From NCBI GenBank assembly GCA_026119935.1, contig JALRMH010000006.1:1-64000 (forward strand): a DNA stretch of 64,000 nucleotides, in the 5' to 3' direction. Made by a program: the position numbers and the translations under genes. Positions 45,644-57,376 of the stretch are shown here, one piece after another. The DNA is from Endothia cerciana (taxonomy: Eukaryota; Ascomycota; Sordariomycetes; Diaporthales; Cryphonectriaceae). A model generated the notes under the pieces. It had not been told where the DNA came from, made no database searches, and saw nothing but the letters and a program-made list of their open reading frames with translations. Numbering within the stretch: the first letter of the stretch is position 1; the number at the start of each line of letters is the position of its first letter.

Positions 45644-47578
45644 TCAGTCCTCGTGTACCGGCGCGAACTTGGACATCTTCCTCAGCTTCAGGCCGTACTT
45701 CATGAAGAAGAAGGGCACCGGCAGAGCCAGGCAGGAGATCCCACCGAGAACACTGGCCGCCGGTCCGACGCCCATGTTGAGGAACATGGGCCTGGCCGCA
45801 AGGGGGAGGCCGCAGGCCAGTAGTGACCGAAGGAAGGTATTCGACGCCATGGCGCTGGCGGCAAAGGGCCCGTACGTGTCCACCAGGAAGTTGAGGCACT
45901 GCTGGAAGACAATGTTGAACCCTGCACCGATGAACCCAGCGGCGACCACGGGGCTGGCCCACGGGTACCGGGGTGCTGCGGTCCAGCCGAACCAGAAGAG
46001 CCCGATGGAGAATAGGAAGCCTCCGATAATCATTGGGGGCAGTCTTGCTTCCGGAACGGCCCGACCCTTGTTCCTGCAAGCGGAGAATTAGCACCGGCAG
46101 AAGAGGAGATGCCTCGGAGGGAACCTGGTGCTGCCAAGAAGCTTACACGTCACTTCCTGGCATGGCGACAGCCGTCGGAGGGAATGCCGTGGGTAGGGGG
46201 CTCGACACTTACTTGGCCATGGCACGGATGTAGAACGGCTGGTTCAGGATATTGACGAGCATGGCGCACAGAACCCCGACAAACAAGCCTATGAATGGTA
46301 GTTCGGCGACCACCAGGCCCCACTTGCGCTGTTCGTAGAAAACGATCGGGAAGACTTCCAAGGTGAGGAAGAGCAGGCCATAGACGAAAGAGGCGTAGAT
46401 GGCAATGCACATCAGCATCGGCTCGGTGCTGGAGATGATCAGCCCCGTGCTTCTGGAGCCTGGAGAGCCAGAGCCACCCAAGGGTAGAAGGCCTAGTTGG
46501 GGGGGGGGGGTGGGGTGGGGCCTACTTACAAGAACATGCGCATGGGCCGCGTGAGGTACTTGGTCAGGACGTTCTGGACACTAATCTTCTCGTGCTCCTG
46601 CGGGTGCCAGTATCTCTCGTCGCCCGTCGTCTTGCGCATCTGCTTGGCTCTCCGCTTGAGAAGGACGGGAGGGTAGGTCTCTGGCATGTCCAAGAGCGCC
46701 AGCAAGAAGACCGCGAAGACCATGATGGCCAGCATATACTCGGTCCAGCGCCACCCCAGGTGAGGGTTGACGACGATGGCCGCGCCGATGAGGGGGGCCA
46801 CACAAGGCCCTCCCACCACACACATGGCAAGAAAAGCCATGGCCACGCCACGGGTCTTGGGCGGGTAGAAGTCCCCGAGTGCTGCCGAGACGTTGCTGAT
46901 GGGCGCGGAGCCAAAGATGCCTCCCACCAATCGCGTGGCGTAGATGGTTGCAACATTTTTGCTGACCGCGGTGCCGATGCTGAAGAGGCCCAGGACGAAG
47001 ACGGCCGGCAGGATGGACCACCTTCGGCCATATACCTCGCTGATGGGTGCCCATATGAGCGGTCCCAGGGCGAAACCTGCCGTCGAAGCCTTGTCAGTCC
47101 ATGTTAGGATGCACACCCGCGAGGAGATCCCCGACTTACCTAGGACGAAAAGAGAGAGCATCAACACCGTCGCCTCATGGCTGATGCCGAAAACCTGCTC
47201 GATCACAGTCTCGGCTGGTGTGACGATGGACGACCCAACGGAGCCGAGGAATGCGATGAGGCCCAGCTCGAACGTCAGCCAGGCCCTGTAGGCCGAGCTC
47301 CAGTTCTTTGGGTTCGCAGGGTCGCCGTCCTCGAACTTCACTAGGAACGCCTCCTTGTCATCTGGTTTCTCTGCACTGCCGTTGTTGTCGGACGGGGCTG
47401 AGGGGTCATGCTGCTGCTTCTCGAGGTCCGGCATGTTGCTAGCACCCGTGTCTCTCTGGGACTGTTGTTCGACGGTCAGGAGGTTGCCTGATGATGATGT
47501 GTGGTGTGCATCGATGGATGGGCGTGCAGGCCCACTCCCCTCGCTGCTGGAGGTTCGCTCTTCCTTCGTTTGTTCCAT
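45644..47578 (-). CDS. MFS transporter, DHA1 (TPO/FLU1-like) family
   Basis: Proton-driven 12-helix exporter of 543 residues. Exons are 47578-47140, 47076-46530, 46428-46213 and 46073-45644. The start is the ATG of MEQTKEERTSSSEG; the frame is open upstream but only to a GTG. A long cytoplasmic N-terminus precedes NPKNWSSAYRAWLTFELG, the hallmark NPxNWS start of this group. Further marks are PISEVYGRRWSILPA (motif A-like loop after helix 2), GGIFGSAPISNVSAALGDFYPPKTRG, GWRWTEYML and helices of the second half (LFVGVLCAMLVNIL, FWFGWTAAPRYPW). For intron 3 I chose the acceptor at 46429 because it gives RMFFTEPMLMC; a site 18 nt further upstream in the transcript is also in frame. It is divergent from a Zn2Cys6 gene. 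It could export the cluster product, drugs or polyamines. Confidence 0.88.
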
Positions 47579-48391
47579 GGTGGCCAAGTCTTGCTTGTAC
47601 GAGTCGTTGTCTGCTGGCACCCGACTGCGAACAAGGGCTTGTCTGTCGGCTCGCTTGTTTGATATACTTCCCTCCGGTTTTCCTGGTTTAAGGGGCACAT
47701 GTCCGTCGCAGCTCCTTAGTAATGTCGGTCAAACAAATTTCCCAGCGGCACCTATTCATAAGCCAGCTCCTGAAATCTCGGACTGGCACCCTGATGATCA
47801 TACCCAACGGAGTGGGAAGCCGCCCTCTCACGAAACTGCACAGTGTCAGATCGCACGCACCCACAGGCTCGCACATCTGCCGTGAATAGCCTCAAAGTGG
47901 TATAGTGTCGGCCGACTTCTGCACCCCACAGAGGCCAGATGGGGGCACTGGGCGCATGGGCAAGGGTCCCGGCAAGTCTTGTACATATACTTACCCGAAT
48001 GCATCCGGGCCGAGAATGTATCTCGTCCTCTTCAGGGTTCAGGCTCTAGCTCAAGGCGGTTAGGCGGCGGCCGACGTGAGACCTGCATCCTTCTTTCTTC
48101 TTCCCTTGTCTCATCCTCTCGTTGTGGGGTGAGGTCATCTGACGAGCACAGGATGTCACGGCTGCGGCTGTGGCGTAAGCAGGCAGGGAGACAAAGCTGA
48201 GCTCCGGCCACCGGGACCTCTGGAAGCACCTGAGGGGGCTGGCGCCGCATCCCATCTCCAAGGTTGGGACAGCGTCGGCCGACAGCGAATTGCTCAATGT
48301 CGCCACGCCCCGTCCTGTCACGTCACATCACGGTTGAGCCTCATGAGGTTATACCACAACACGCAACGCTGAACACTGTGTGCGCCCAGCG

Positions 48392-48436
<45 letters not shown>

Positions 48437-48496
48437 TCTCTTCCCGGGACGGAACTGGTCCCTCCAACACCGTGGTCCTACCGGCCAGGACGCAGG
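47579..48496. promoter_or_regulatory. Bidirectional promoter MFS / Zn2Cys6 regulator
   Basis: 0.9 kb between divergent exporter and regulator starts, an arrangement typical of a pathway-specific factor and its target pump. It contains a CCAG microsatellite close to the regulator's start. I did not find a clear inverted CGG pair here. Confidence 0.45.
48394..48435. repeat. CCAG tetranucleotide microsatellite
   Basis: About ten tandem CCAG units, 60 bp upstream of the Zn2Cys6 start codon, so in its promoter or leader. Confidence 0.92.
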
Positions 48497-50226
48497 ATGG
48501 CACCAGGAGTCGAACGTGCCACCCGGGTCTGCGGCACCTGCAAAAGCCGCAAGAAGGGCTGCGACAAACTACTCCCCAGCTGCGGCTACTGCTCGAGCAG
48601 AGGTCTCCGGTGCTGCTATGATCTCGATTCCCGGGAGACCAACTCGTCCCCGAGCAGCAGCGGATACTCACCGACTTCTCCGCTTGCGTCAGGACCATGG
48701 CTTGGGATGCCGGCCGTGGGCCCTGGCCTGCAGTTGCACCTCGACCCCTCGAGGCCAGAGATGCTGGACAGCGCCCTGGACACCTTGGTCGGCCGTGCCC
48801 TGCGGTCTCAGGGCCTCGCCCTGCCGGAGCTCTGTGGTCGGTACTTCTCGTCTTTCCACAAGTCCCTCCCCGTCATCTCGCCGTCGCTGCTGCAGGAGAT
48901 CGTCGCGGAAACTGGAGATGGGCTCCCACCGGCGGGGACATCCGTCCTCGTGCTCGCCATGTGTCTCATCCTCCTTCGTCCCTCTGCTGTGGATACGGGC
49001 GACGTTACCGGGGAGCACATGGTCACCCCGGAGGCGCTCTACGTCACCGTCAAGACAGCTTTCGCGCACGTCCAGGCCCTGATACCCGCCAGCACTCGTC
49101 TCGTCCAGGCCGGCCTCCTGCTCTCGGTATTCGAGTGCCAGTCCGGCCGTGTCCAGGCAGCTTATCTATCGATAGGCACGGCCGTACGGATGAGCCACGC
49201 CCTGGGTCTCGATGGCGACCTGAAAGTCCGCGCCAAGCCATGCCTGAAGGACCTGGAGGGGTGGAACGTATGGTGGGGCGTCGTGATACTGGAAAGGTGG
49301 TTATACCTCCTGCTTGATCGAGAGCACTCGGTCAATGTGACGCTATCTTTTCAAGACTGACTTGCCGATGACCCGACAGGCTCATCTCATTCGCAGCGGC
49401 CGACGGGACCCGTCTTCCGGAGTCGCAGTATCCTCACCAATCCGCACCTTTGCCCCTTGACCTCGTGCATTCCCGCACCGCCATACCGGACACCAGTACA
49501 GCGGGCGAAGTCTCGGTACAACTGATCCTGCAGCCCGCAGGTATAAGCAACTTCGGACGACAGGCACAGGCGGCGTCCTTTCTGGACTACTTCCAGCAAA
49601 TCAGCGCGCTGCCCGTGGCTACGGAGACCAAGATTACAGAGCTGAGGTTGCTCGACCGAGAGATCCAGGCCTTCTTATCCGTGAACATGAGTGAAAGTGC
49701 AGATCGGCCAGGGCAGAGGGACGGGCCGCAATGCGGAGCTATCGCGATCGCCGTACGGTATGACCACCCTCAGAGGACCAACGGGCTTCTCGTTGTTTCT
49801 TCATATTCCGCCCCACCCCCCCGCCCCCGCCCCCTTCTCCTTGCCGGGAACTCATCTGATCAGAACTTGGACAGGTCTCTCTTCATCCTGCACAGCTACA
49901 TCCTAGCCTCCCCGTTGCCGGCGTCCATGCGACACGCCGAAGCGGAGCTGAGAGACGACTCTAATGCTGCACTGGAGACGATCGCCAAGATCACGGCTGA
50001 CGCGGCAAGGCACCACATCGAAAACCTGACCAAGGAGGATATGGATGCACTTCCGTCTTGCTGCTTCCATAATTTTGGTTCTGCGATACATCAGCTGACT
50101 AAAGGGCAGTATCATGATGTATTGCCGTCGGGGCAGAGCTCCGCTGATGATGGCGTCAACTCCTTAAATGACATGGAGAGCATACTGTCCAGGAGGTGGA
50201 AACGTGGGGTCAGCATGAGGTTATAA
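48497..50226 (+). CDS. Zn2Cys6 transcription factor
   Basis: 509 residues from exons 48497-49296, 49380-49757 and 49875-50226. The zinc cluster is at residues 12-39 (C-x2-C-x6-C-x6-C-x2-C-x6-C: CGTCKSRKKGC, SCGYCSSRGLRC), followed by a Ser-rich linker and the fungal-specific regulatory domain (FSSFHKSLPVISPSLL, LLSVFECQSGRVQAAYLSIGTAVRMSHALGL, WNVWWGVVILER). The start is the ATG of MAPGVERATRVC, just after the CCAG repeat; the upstream frame only encodes the repeat. The second intron (49758-49874) is 117 nt, a multiple of three and stop-free, so read-through is also open; its C-rich core and GTATGA/ACAG ends support splicing. It shares its promoter with the MFS gene and is the best candidate regulator of that pump. 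Confidence 0.85.
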
Positions 50227-51473
50227 TCTGTCAAGAACGCCAGGACAGGGAGAGGACAGACACCGTAGTCGAGATGTGTCGAGTCTAGTCTGGATTCAAC
50301 GGCCATCGTGCCGGCTTCCAAACTGCAGCTACATGTGTGGACAACCTTCAGCTTGCAGCGTACCCCCAGCCCTAAATGCACCTTCGAGAAGGACAGATAA
50401 TAATGATAAGAATTTACCTGGAAGAGCATTACAATGGGGTGGCCCCCAGGTGGATATCAAGTTTGCAACTGCCATGGAAAGTCGTTAGTTTATTTATATC
50501 GTTACTTTTGAACCTTATCACGACATGACCCACTCCAGCATTGCAAAACCTCGATGGTGATCCTGTGGATCTTCCCTGCCGCGAACGTCCAGAAACTGTG
50601 GCATGGCGTTTGAGAAGACTCGAGGTATAGGGGGGGAAACAACGTCTTCAGGTCGTGCTTCGAGAGACGATAGGTCCAAAAGGGGGTTGGGTAGTGAATG
50701 TGAACCACACATCTGCACTAGGGGGGCTAGTGCGGAGGGGCAGTCATTGCGTACCTTCACCAGGCCCTGAGGACGGCCCCTTATTGGCTCCAGCCCCTCT
50801 GTTCTGTTAAAAACCCCACTCCTCGCTTCCCGTCTAGACCAACCTGCTCCCAGAAAAATCTCGGCCTCGAGTTCTTCCTCTTCCGTTGCGCTGCCTCTCG
50901 GAATCAGCAACATCAATATTCCATCCTCCGCGCGCCTATTGCCCCGATTCGCGTCCAGGTACGTTTCACTGTCACCTTCACAAAAACCATCCACCTGCCT
51001 TCATCACAGCAACAAGTCGTTGCCCGTCTGCCGACCTGCTATTCCGTCGCATCTGACGCATAGCGGCATGGCATCTCTTAACCTACGTATACTTGTTGCG
51101 GGCTTCCATAGTTCTCCACAGCCTTTTCAATTCACAGTGTTGTCGTCCTCAAAGCGTCTCCGGTTGACATGTGCACTAACCACTTCAAGGTCATCATTGT
51201 CCCTTCTGAACATCAAGTGCGCTCAATACATAGGTACATCGCAAGTGAACTGCCAGCCGGGCGCTCAGAGTCCCGGCGTGTATATTAGTGCTGGCATCAG
51301 CCATGGATGTTGTCAAAGATATGAGAGCGGCGTGACGTGACCTTTCCAAAACACCAGAGCCAGGGCTTTTTGGCACCACTCCAACTTGGCACCACCCCAA
51401 CTCGACGACAGTCCAGGACCTTTCACGTCGTCATCTGCATCCACCCCTTGAGCTCAGCTACCCCAGGAACAAG
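50227..51473. other. Intergenic and leader of RGT1-like gene
   Basis: 1.25 kb without a supported gene. CT-rich sequence from about 50.85 kb suits a long 5' leader for the gene starting at 51474, and several short upstream ATG frames fall in it. Confidence 0.5.
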
Positions 51474-54176
51474 ATGGCAACAATGGATAAGGACCCAGCG
51501 GTGCCCAAGGTGGAGGCAGTTGCTGAGGACATTTCCATGGATAATGGACAGCCCCGACAGCCCCGACAACCCCAACAACAATACCATTCTCATGCCATCG
51601 TCGGAGAAACCCATACTGCCTCCTTTCCGGGAGACAGCGAACTCGAAGCGACCCCCCAGCAGCCTGACCCACCGACGCCACCACAGCGCGCACGCCCAGA
51701 CGTTGCCGCGGAAGACCTGCAGCTGGGCAGCCATGGTGACGACCAGATACAGCAGCTGCAGCTTGCGGCGCAGATGTCTCAAGCCCTGCAGGGAGTGGTC
51801 GGTAGCTCTGCTGCTTCTGAGGACAACCACTACGGGTCTCAACAGGCAGCCGATCTCGAGGGCCTCCACCAGCTGCAGGACGAGCAGACGGACTCGGAGA
51901 TGCACAGCCGGGAGCACAGTCTCCCTGAAGCCCACGTCCTGGCCGAGGTCTCAGCAGACAACATACAGCCGAGCGTACAGCGGGAGCTCCAGCAGACTCT
52001 GCAGCAGGTCATACAGCATGTCGAAACACGACAAGATTCTCAACCGCATCACGCGACCCAGCCACCCTACCCCCCGCAAACCCATGCGCAGTACCCGGAC
52101 GCTTCGCAACAGCCCACCCTCGCTCCAGCTATCTCCGTTGGTGGAACACAGTCGCAGTATACACTCGGGGATATGGCGGCACCTCGGAAACGATCCAAGG
52201 TGAGCCGAGCCTGTGACGAGTGCCGCAGGAAGAAGGTCAAGTGTGACAATGCCACCGAGAACGGCGACGGGGCCTGTTCAAACTGCCGTCGTTCCAATGT
52301 CCGATGTATGTTTAGTCGCGTCCCTCAGAAGAGGGGTCCCAGTAAAGGCTACATCAAGGAGCTGGCCGACCGCATCAACTCCATTGAAGGCAAGCTTGGG
52401 GGTCAGAGCGTGGCTGAGGCCTTAGCTGGGGAGCTCGTGTCCAGAGGGGGCCTCGGGGAAGCTTATGCGCCTTCTGCACAGGGGGAGGATACCCGTAAGC
52501 GACCTTTTGCTCAGATATCTGGCGCCACCTTCCCGACTCCCGCGCCGACTCGACACCCTGCCTGGTCTTCCGAATATCGACCTGTCGTTCCACACCGGCC
52601 ATCATACTCGGCCAACGGACTTGCCCTCAAGCCCATCCTGCCTCAGGAAAGCATCAGCACGCCTCAGATTCGACCTCCTGATGTCGATGGCGCGGCGCCC
52701 AACCGCCAGGTTCCCCAGCCCACTGCTGTGGTTTCGGGCATTGAGGCGAGCGTCTACGAAGCGTGAGTTCTGCTGCTCGGACGTTTGTGCTCGATCCTTG
52801 ACTGATACTTATCGCTACCATAGATACCTGAACGTGGCCCACCATGTCCTACCGTTTCTTCCCAGCTCAAGGGAGGCTATGAGTACACGCCTTACTCACT
52901 GCAGCATCACCCTACAGAATGCCTTCACCGAGGCACTCAACTCCACAATGGGATCTTTTGCCGCTGTTCATAATGTCCACGGCCGTCTCGTCACTGCAAA
53001 CCGCCTGCTTGCGGATTTTGATGCCGAGGGCGGAAAGCATGGACAGGTCTCAGACCTCGTCTACCTACAATGCCTCATCCTCATGATCATCAACGTCGAC
53101 AATTTTGGGACTTCCTCTTTGTCTCGGGAGCATGAAGGGCCGGCCAAGATCTCACTGCTCGGTCGAGCTGCTGGCCTGGCATACGCGATGGGTATAGCAC
53201 ACGAGGCCATGACTCTGGATGCCGTGGCAGATGATGAGTCAGACCAGTGCGTCCGGGTTCGCAGTTGGTGGACGCTTGTTGTACTGGATCGATGGAATGC
53301 CATATCGACAGCTACGCCTCTGGTCATCTCCGGCGACGCAGTCGTTCTGCCACACAACCTGAAGCCAATCCTCGGAGAAGCCAATTACCGTTTTACCTGT
53401 AAGTCTATTGCGGCATCATAATCTGATCCGCCTATGCTCTAACACTCTTGATAGTGCTGGCATACATCATGGGGCACTGGTCGCCGGCATCGGTTACCGC
53501 CCCTCTGAACTCAACGCCAGGTACCGGTGCCAGGGCTTCAGCCACCTTCCATCTGAATATGGAAATGTGGCGTGCTCACTTTCCTGGCGATATCCCGCCT
53601 AGCGTGGAGCCCGTCCTCCACCTCTCGTATTGGCACTGCCGACTGCTCGCCTTCTTGTTCATGCCTTCAGCCTTGATCACAGACGTCACCTGGGCCGTCA
53701 GGGAATCGGTCCGCCTCCTTACCTCACACACGCAGATGGTTAGCCCGCTGAACCACCACTTCACATCTTTGACCACGCTCTGCCTCATAGAGATGAAAAA
53801 GAGCGAGAGGTCACGCGAAGAGGCCACCCAGCTGCTCAGTAACCTCCTCGATGCCAGTATCGCCCCTTCGGCGTGGGACGAGTCGATCCGCGCCAGGATC
53901 CGCGACGCCCTGCGCCCGCCGACGGGCACCGCCGCCGAAGCCGCGGTGAGCCAGAACCTTCAACAACTCGCGGATCTCGCGACTGCCACCGGGATGCCGG
54001 GGGCGGCTACCAACAACGCGGCTCCTGCTCCCGCCTCCGACGCAACCGCTCCTGCGGATAGGCCCGAGGACGAGCCGAAGTTCCGCACGAGCGACAACTA
54101 TGAAGACCTTGGGTTCGACCCACGACCGCTACTACGCGCTGGTTATCTCAATGCCGTTGCCCAGCTTTCCTATTAG
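51474..54176 (+). CDS. Zn2Cys6 factor, RGT1/COL-26/BglR-like
   Basis: 861 residues from exons 51474-52762, 52824-53398 and 53455-54176; both introns (61 and 56 nt) have GTRAGT donors and matching phases. The N-terminus is Gln/Pro-rich. The zinc cluster starts near residue 247 (CDECRRKKVKC, then CSNCRRSNVRC, with 10 residues between third and fourth Cys), followed at once by VPQKRGPSKGYIKELADRI, a signature of the RGT1/COL-26/BglR group that controls glucose sensing and response to starch and cellobiose. The regulatory domain covers VSDLVYLQCLILMIINVDNFG, AAGLAYAMGIAHEA and RSWWTLVVLDRW. The last part is Ala/Pro-rich and ends RPLLRAGYLNAVAQLSY. Assignment to this group is from the DNA-binding region plus linker and is fairly sure; targets are not readable from here. 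Confidence 0.86.
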
Positions 54177-56476
54177 GGAGAGGAGACCCTCGGCATGCAG
54201 GATATAGTCATGCCCGAGGATCCGAGTCATGGGAGGCCGATATCGTTGAAGTTGTTGGAAATCCGTGACCTTGTGCTAGGAAGGCAAGGTCTGCACCGTC
54301 CGGTGAGGGGAATTACCCTAAGGCAGGGGTCATAGTTGTATCACAAGTTTAGGGGAGGATGTAGCAACCTGTGCCGCCAGGCGGTACGTGTGCGCTCCTG
54401 TTTCCTCGTTCCGCTCAGGTGGGCGGGTACAGCACAACCCGCGCGCAATCCGCACGATTTGAGCGCCGAATTACTACTGCTGAGTAGTGTGTCTGTCCAA
54501 TCAGGTCCAGCTTCACGACACCATACGCATGCCGACGACATTCGTGTCGTTGATGCTTTTTGAATCCGGTAGTTCAGAACCAGGCCACTGCCGGCACGGC
54601 CCGGTGCCTCCACCACCCCCCCTTCCCCCCCGCCGAGAAAGCGACCTGTCCAGATCTGTTTGCAGCTGTCGTCATCTTCCTGACCCGACGCCTTGTCCTT
54701 GTGAAGGTTCGGCTTCGTAGTACGGCAAGAAGCATCTCGCTTCCGCAGTAGTCCGTCCCACGTCCATCCCACATCCAACGAGACTTGGGCCCCCGATTGC
54801 AGGAACCCATCGACTGAGTTGAGGTCTCTTTGAGGCTGCTTTCATAGGTAGGAAGGGAATGCCCGATCCGCAAAAGGGGGGGGGGGGGAGGTTGGTGTTA
54901 GGGTATTGGGTGCATAGTAGGGCGAACTTCTAGAGAGTAACGCCGTGTTGGATAGACCTAGGAAGGGAACTGCCTCTCAGGCATCTAGAGACATCGCGGC
55001 CGGGAATGCTGCCCATTGATCGGATCCCCGGACCACCCCCCTTTCACGGAGCCAAACCGATTCGGCACCTGGACGCCTTTGATGGCCGTCTTGGACTCTG
55101 GATGTGACCGTTGGGCATGGGGTGGTGAAGGGTCGCCGGCATCATCCTCCCTCAGTCACCATCAGGCACGAGCATTGCCGTGCTAACCAACGCGGGTAGA
55201 CAAGGTGGCAGAGCGCTTTGCTTAGTGCCATGGCTCGACGGCAACACGCAGCCAGCCTCGCCGGGCAGAGAGATCGCTGCATCCAGCTTGGTGGGGGGAG
55301 GGGGGAGGGGGGAGGCGCCGGGAGGATGCGAGGCTCAGCAGAAAAAACGGTGGTAACGAACAAACACACGGCAGTCCTCACCCATCTGTTTCGAGAACCC
55401 TCCTGTCCCGACGACCACATCTGCCTGTCTCCACGCGCCCGCCCGCCCGCCCGCGGAGGGGGTGCCTCTCACATCTCCTCTCGAGCCTGCCACTGCTGAC
55501 TATACAAGCGACCGCCCCCCTCCCCCCTCCCCCCCCCGAGCGGCCGACCTCTTTCATGCTTTTCAGCCCATCCACGGGACACATTCGGCTTCCAACAGAC
55601 TTTCTTTGCCCGCCCCCCCCCCCCCTCCCACCTCCGCGGGCTTAGAAACTGGAACCTCCCTCCAGCCCCAGAGTGCCAACACACCACCGTGTCCACACCA
55701 CGAACCTCAAGGGGGGAAAAAAAGAACACAGAGTCCGGGGCTCCGCCCCAGAGCGCTCCGCCGGGGGTTCCACCTCCGAAACAAGCTCGGGAGATGTCCA
55801 TCCCGACCCACCCCCCGCTCTCTCCCTCTCTCGCCTGGGACCCACACCGGTGGCCCCCACCCCATCCTCTCCCTCCCCACCCCCCAAGCAGCAGCAGCAA
55901 CCCCCGCGTGACCGACCCCCGATGCCAGGAAATCACGATCGTCCCCGGGCCTCGATCGTGACCCCCACGGCTTCCAGGCAGAGAGGATTCCAAGAACAAG
56001 ACGACCGGATCCTCCGAATCGACGCAGTCGCTCCTCCTTCAATGTGCCTGCTGCCCATGCGTGACCTGGGATGAGGTGGCTGTGGGCACAGCGGGGGGGG
56101 GGGGGCACCCTGGGCAATCGGCCACCCGCCGGCCGGGCCACCCATACCATTTGGACCATTCTCCCAGGACCGTGCCGGCCTGGAGCTCAAGCTCACGCTC
56201 ACGCTCACACCCCATCCCAAGCACAATCCCCCAGAGACGACCCAGCCGGGCGAGGCGCGCGCGGGGGAGGGGGGAGGGGGGTGCAAACCAAAGCACCTCG
56301 TGTAACCTGTCGGTGGACCATCCTTCCCTCGAGGGTGGAGACGCCCCCCCCCCCACCTCGTGGGCTTTGGAATCCCACTCACCCCCCCCCCCCCCAAAAC
56401 AACGATAACGTCATTCCGACCCGGTGAGACGGGGCCGACGTCCTGCAGGTCGAGAGCGAGTTCCTCGATGGCAGGC

Positions 56477-56509
<33 letters not shown>

Positions 56510-57376
56510 GCCCGTCTGCCCGCCGCGCGGGCGGCGAATACCCGATATCTGTGTCATTCTGATGAAGGGAGAAGGAGGAACAAGAAGGAGCGGTCCTCTC
56601 TCGGAATCAATGCTCAGGAGATCAAGACCCATATCCTCGTTGTTAGCACCTGACAGCCTAGTGGTTCTGGCCGTATGACAGCCAAGTGGGTGCGCAGTAC
56701 GCTGCAGCGGTGCTGACAGCAAATCCGTGAGCTGCAGGTACAGACTTCGGCCCTGCATGCAGGGCCTGCATGATACCTAGCAACGGCCATGTAGGAACGT
56801 AGATGGTTGAGCTGTACGGAACAAGATGTAATTTAAATTTATTTTTTTTTAAATTCGTATTTCGTATCTACCGAATGACCTAGTAGATGCAGATTTAGTG
56901 TTTATCCAAGTGGTGCTACCTACGCGGATGATCCAGCTCTAATCTATACCCAAGATTCATGCCTTCTATATATCGTTCGTGAGAAGCGATCGCGCTTCAT
57001 TCCGGCGCTCCTTTGCTATGCTGTATCGCACTGAGGAGCCAGAAGGGGAGTATTTCCCTTCCCCCAAAGCGGAATGCCATATATCGTCAGACATTATGAG
57101 ACGAATAAGACCGCCGCATGCGGATGGTCAGGTTATTCGAGAGATGACAGGACAAACTCGGCTGCGAGATTGCTGCCGTTCGATTGCAGCTGCCCTCCGT
57201 GTTGCCGAGGCTCAATGTAGCCTGTCGGAAAAGTAGTCCATCCCAACTCCACAGCTGTTACTCGGGCGACTCCCACAGAGCCGTGGGAAGCCGGTCCTCG
57301 AAGGATCCGGCTCCGGACCAGTCCTGGAAGCTTGACAGGGGCCTATTGCCCAAACGGTCAACGCCCAAAGCTTGCC
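54177..57376. other. 3.2-kb low-complexity intergenic region
   Basis: Between converging 3' ends of the RGT1-like and copper-fist genes. Dense C and G runs (54873-54888, 55294-55314, 55521-55537, 55612-55626, 56093-56104, 56346-56354, 56383-56396) and a CTGT microsatellite. Open frames are proline- or glycine-rich shadows of these runs. An AT-rich stretch lies at about 56820-56860. No gene supported. Confidence 0.55.
56476..56510. repeat. CTGT tetranucleotide microsatellite
   Basis: About nine tandem CTGT units in intergenic DNA. Confidence 0.92.
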
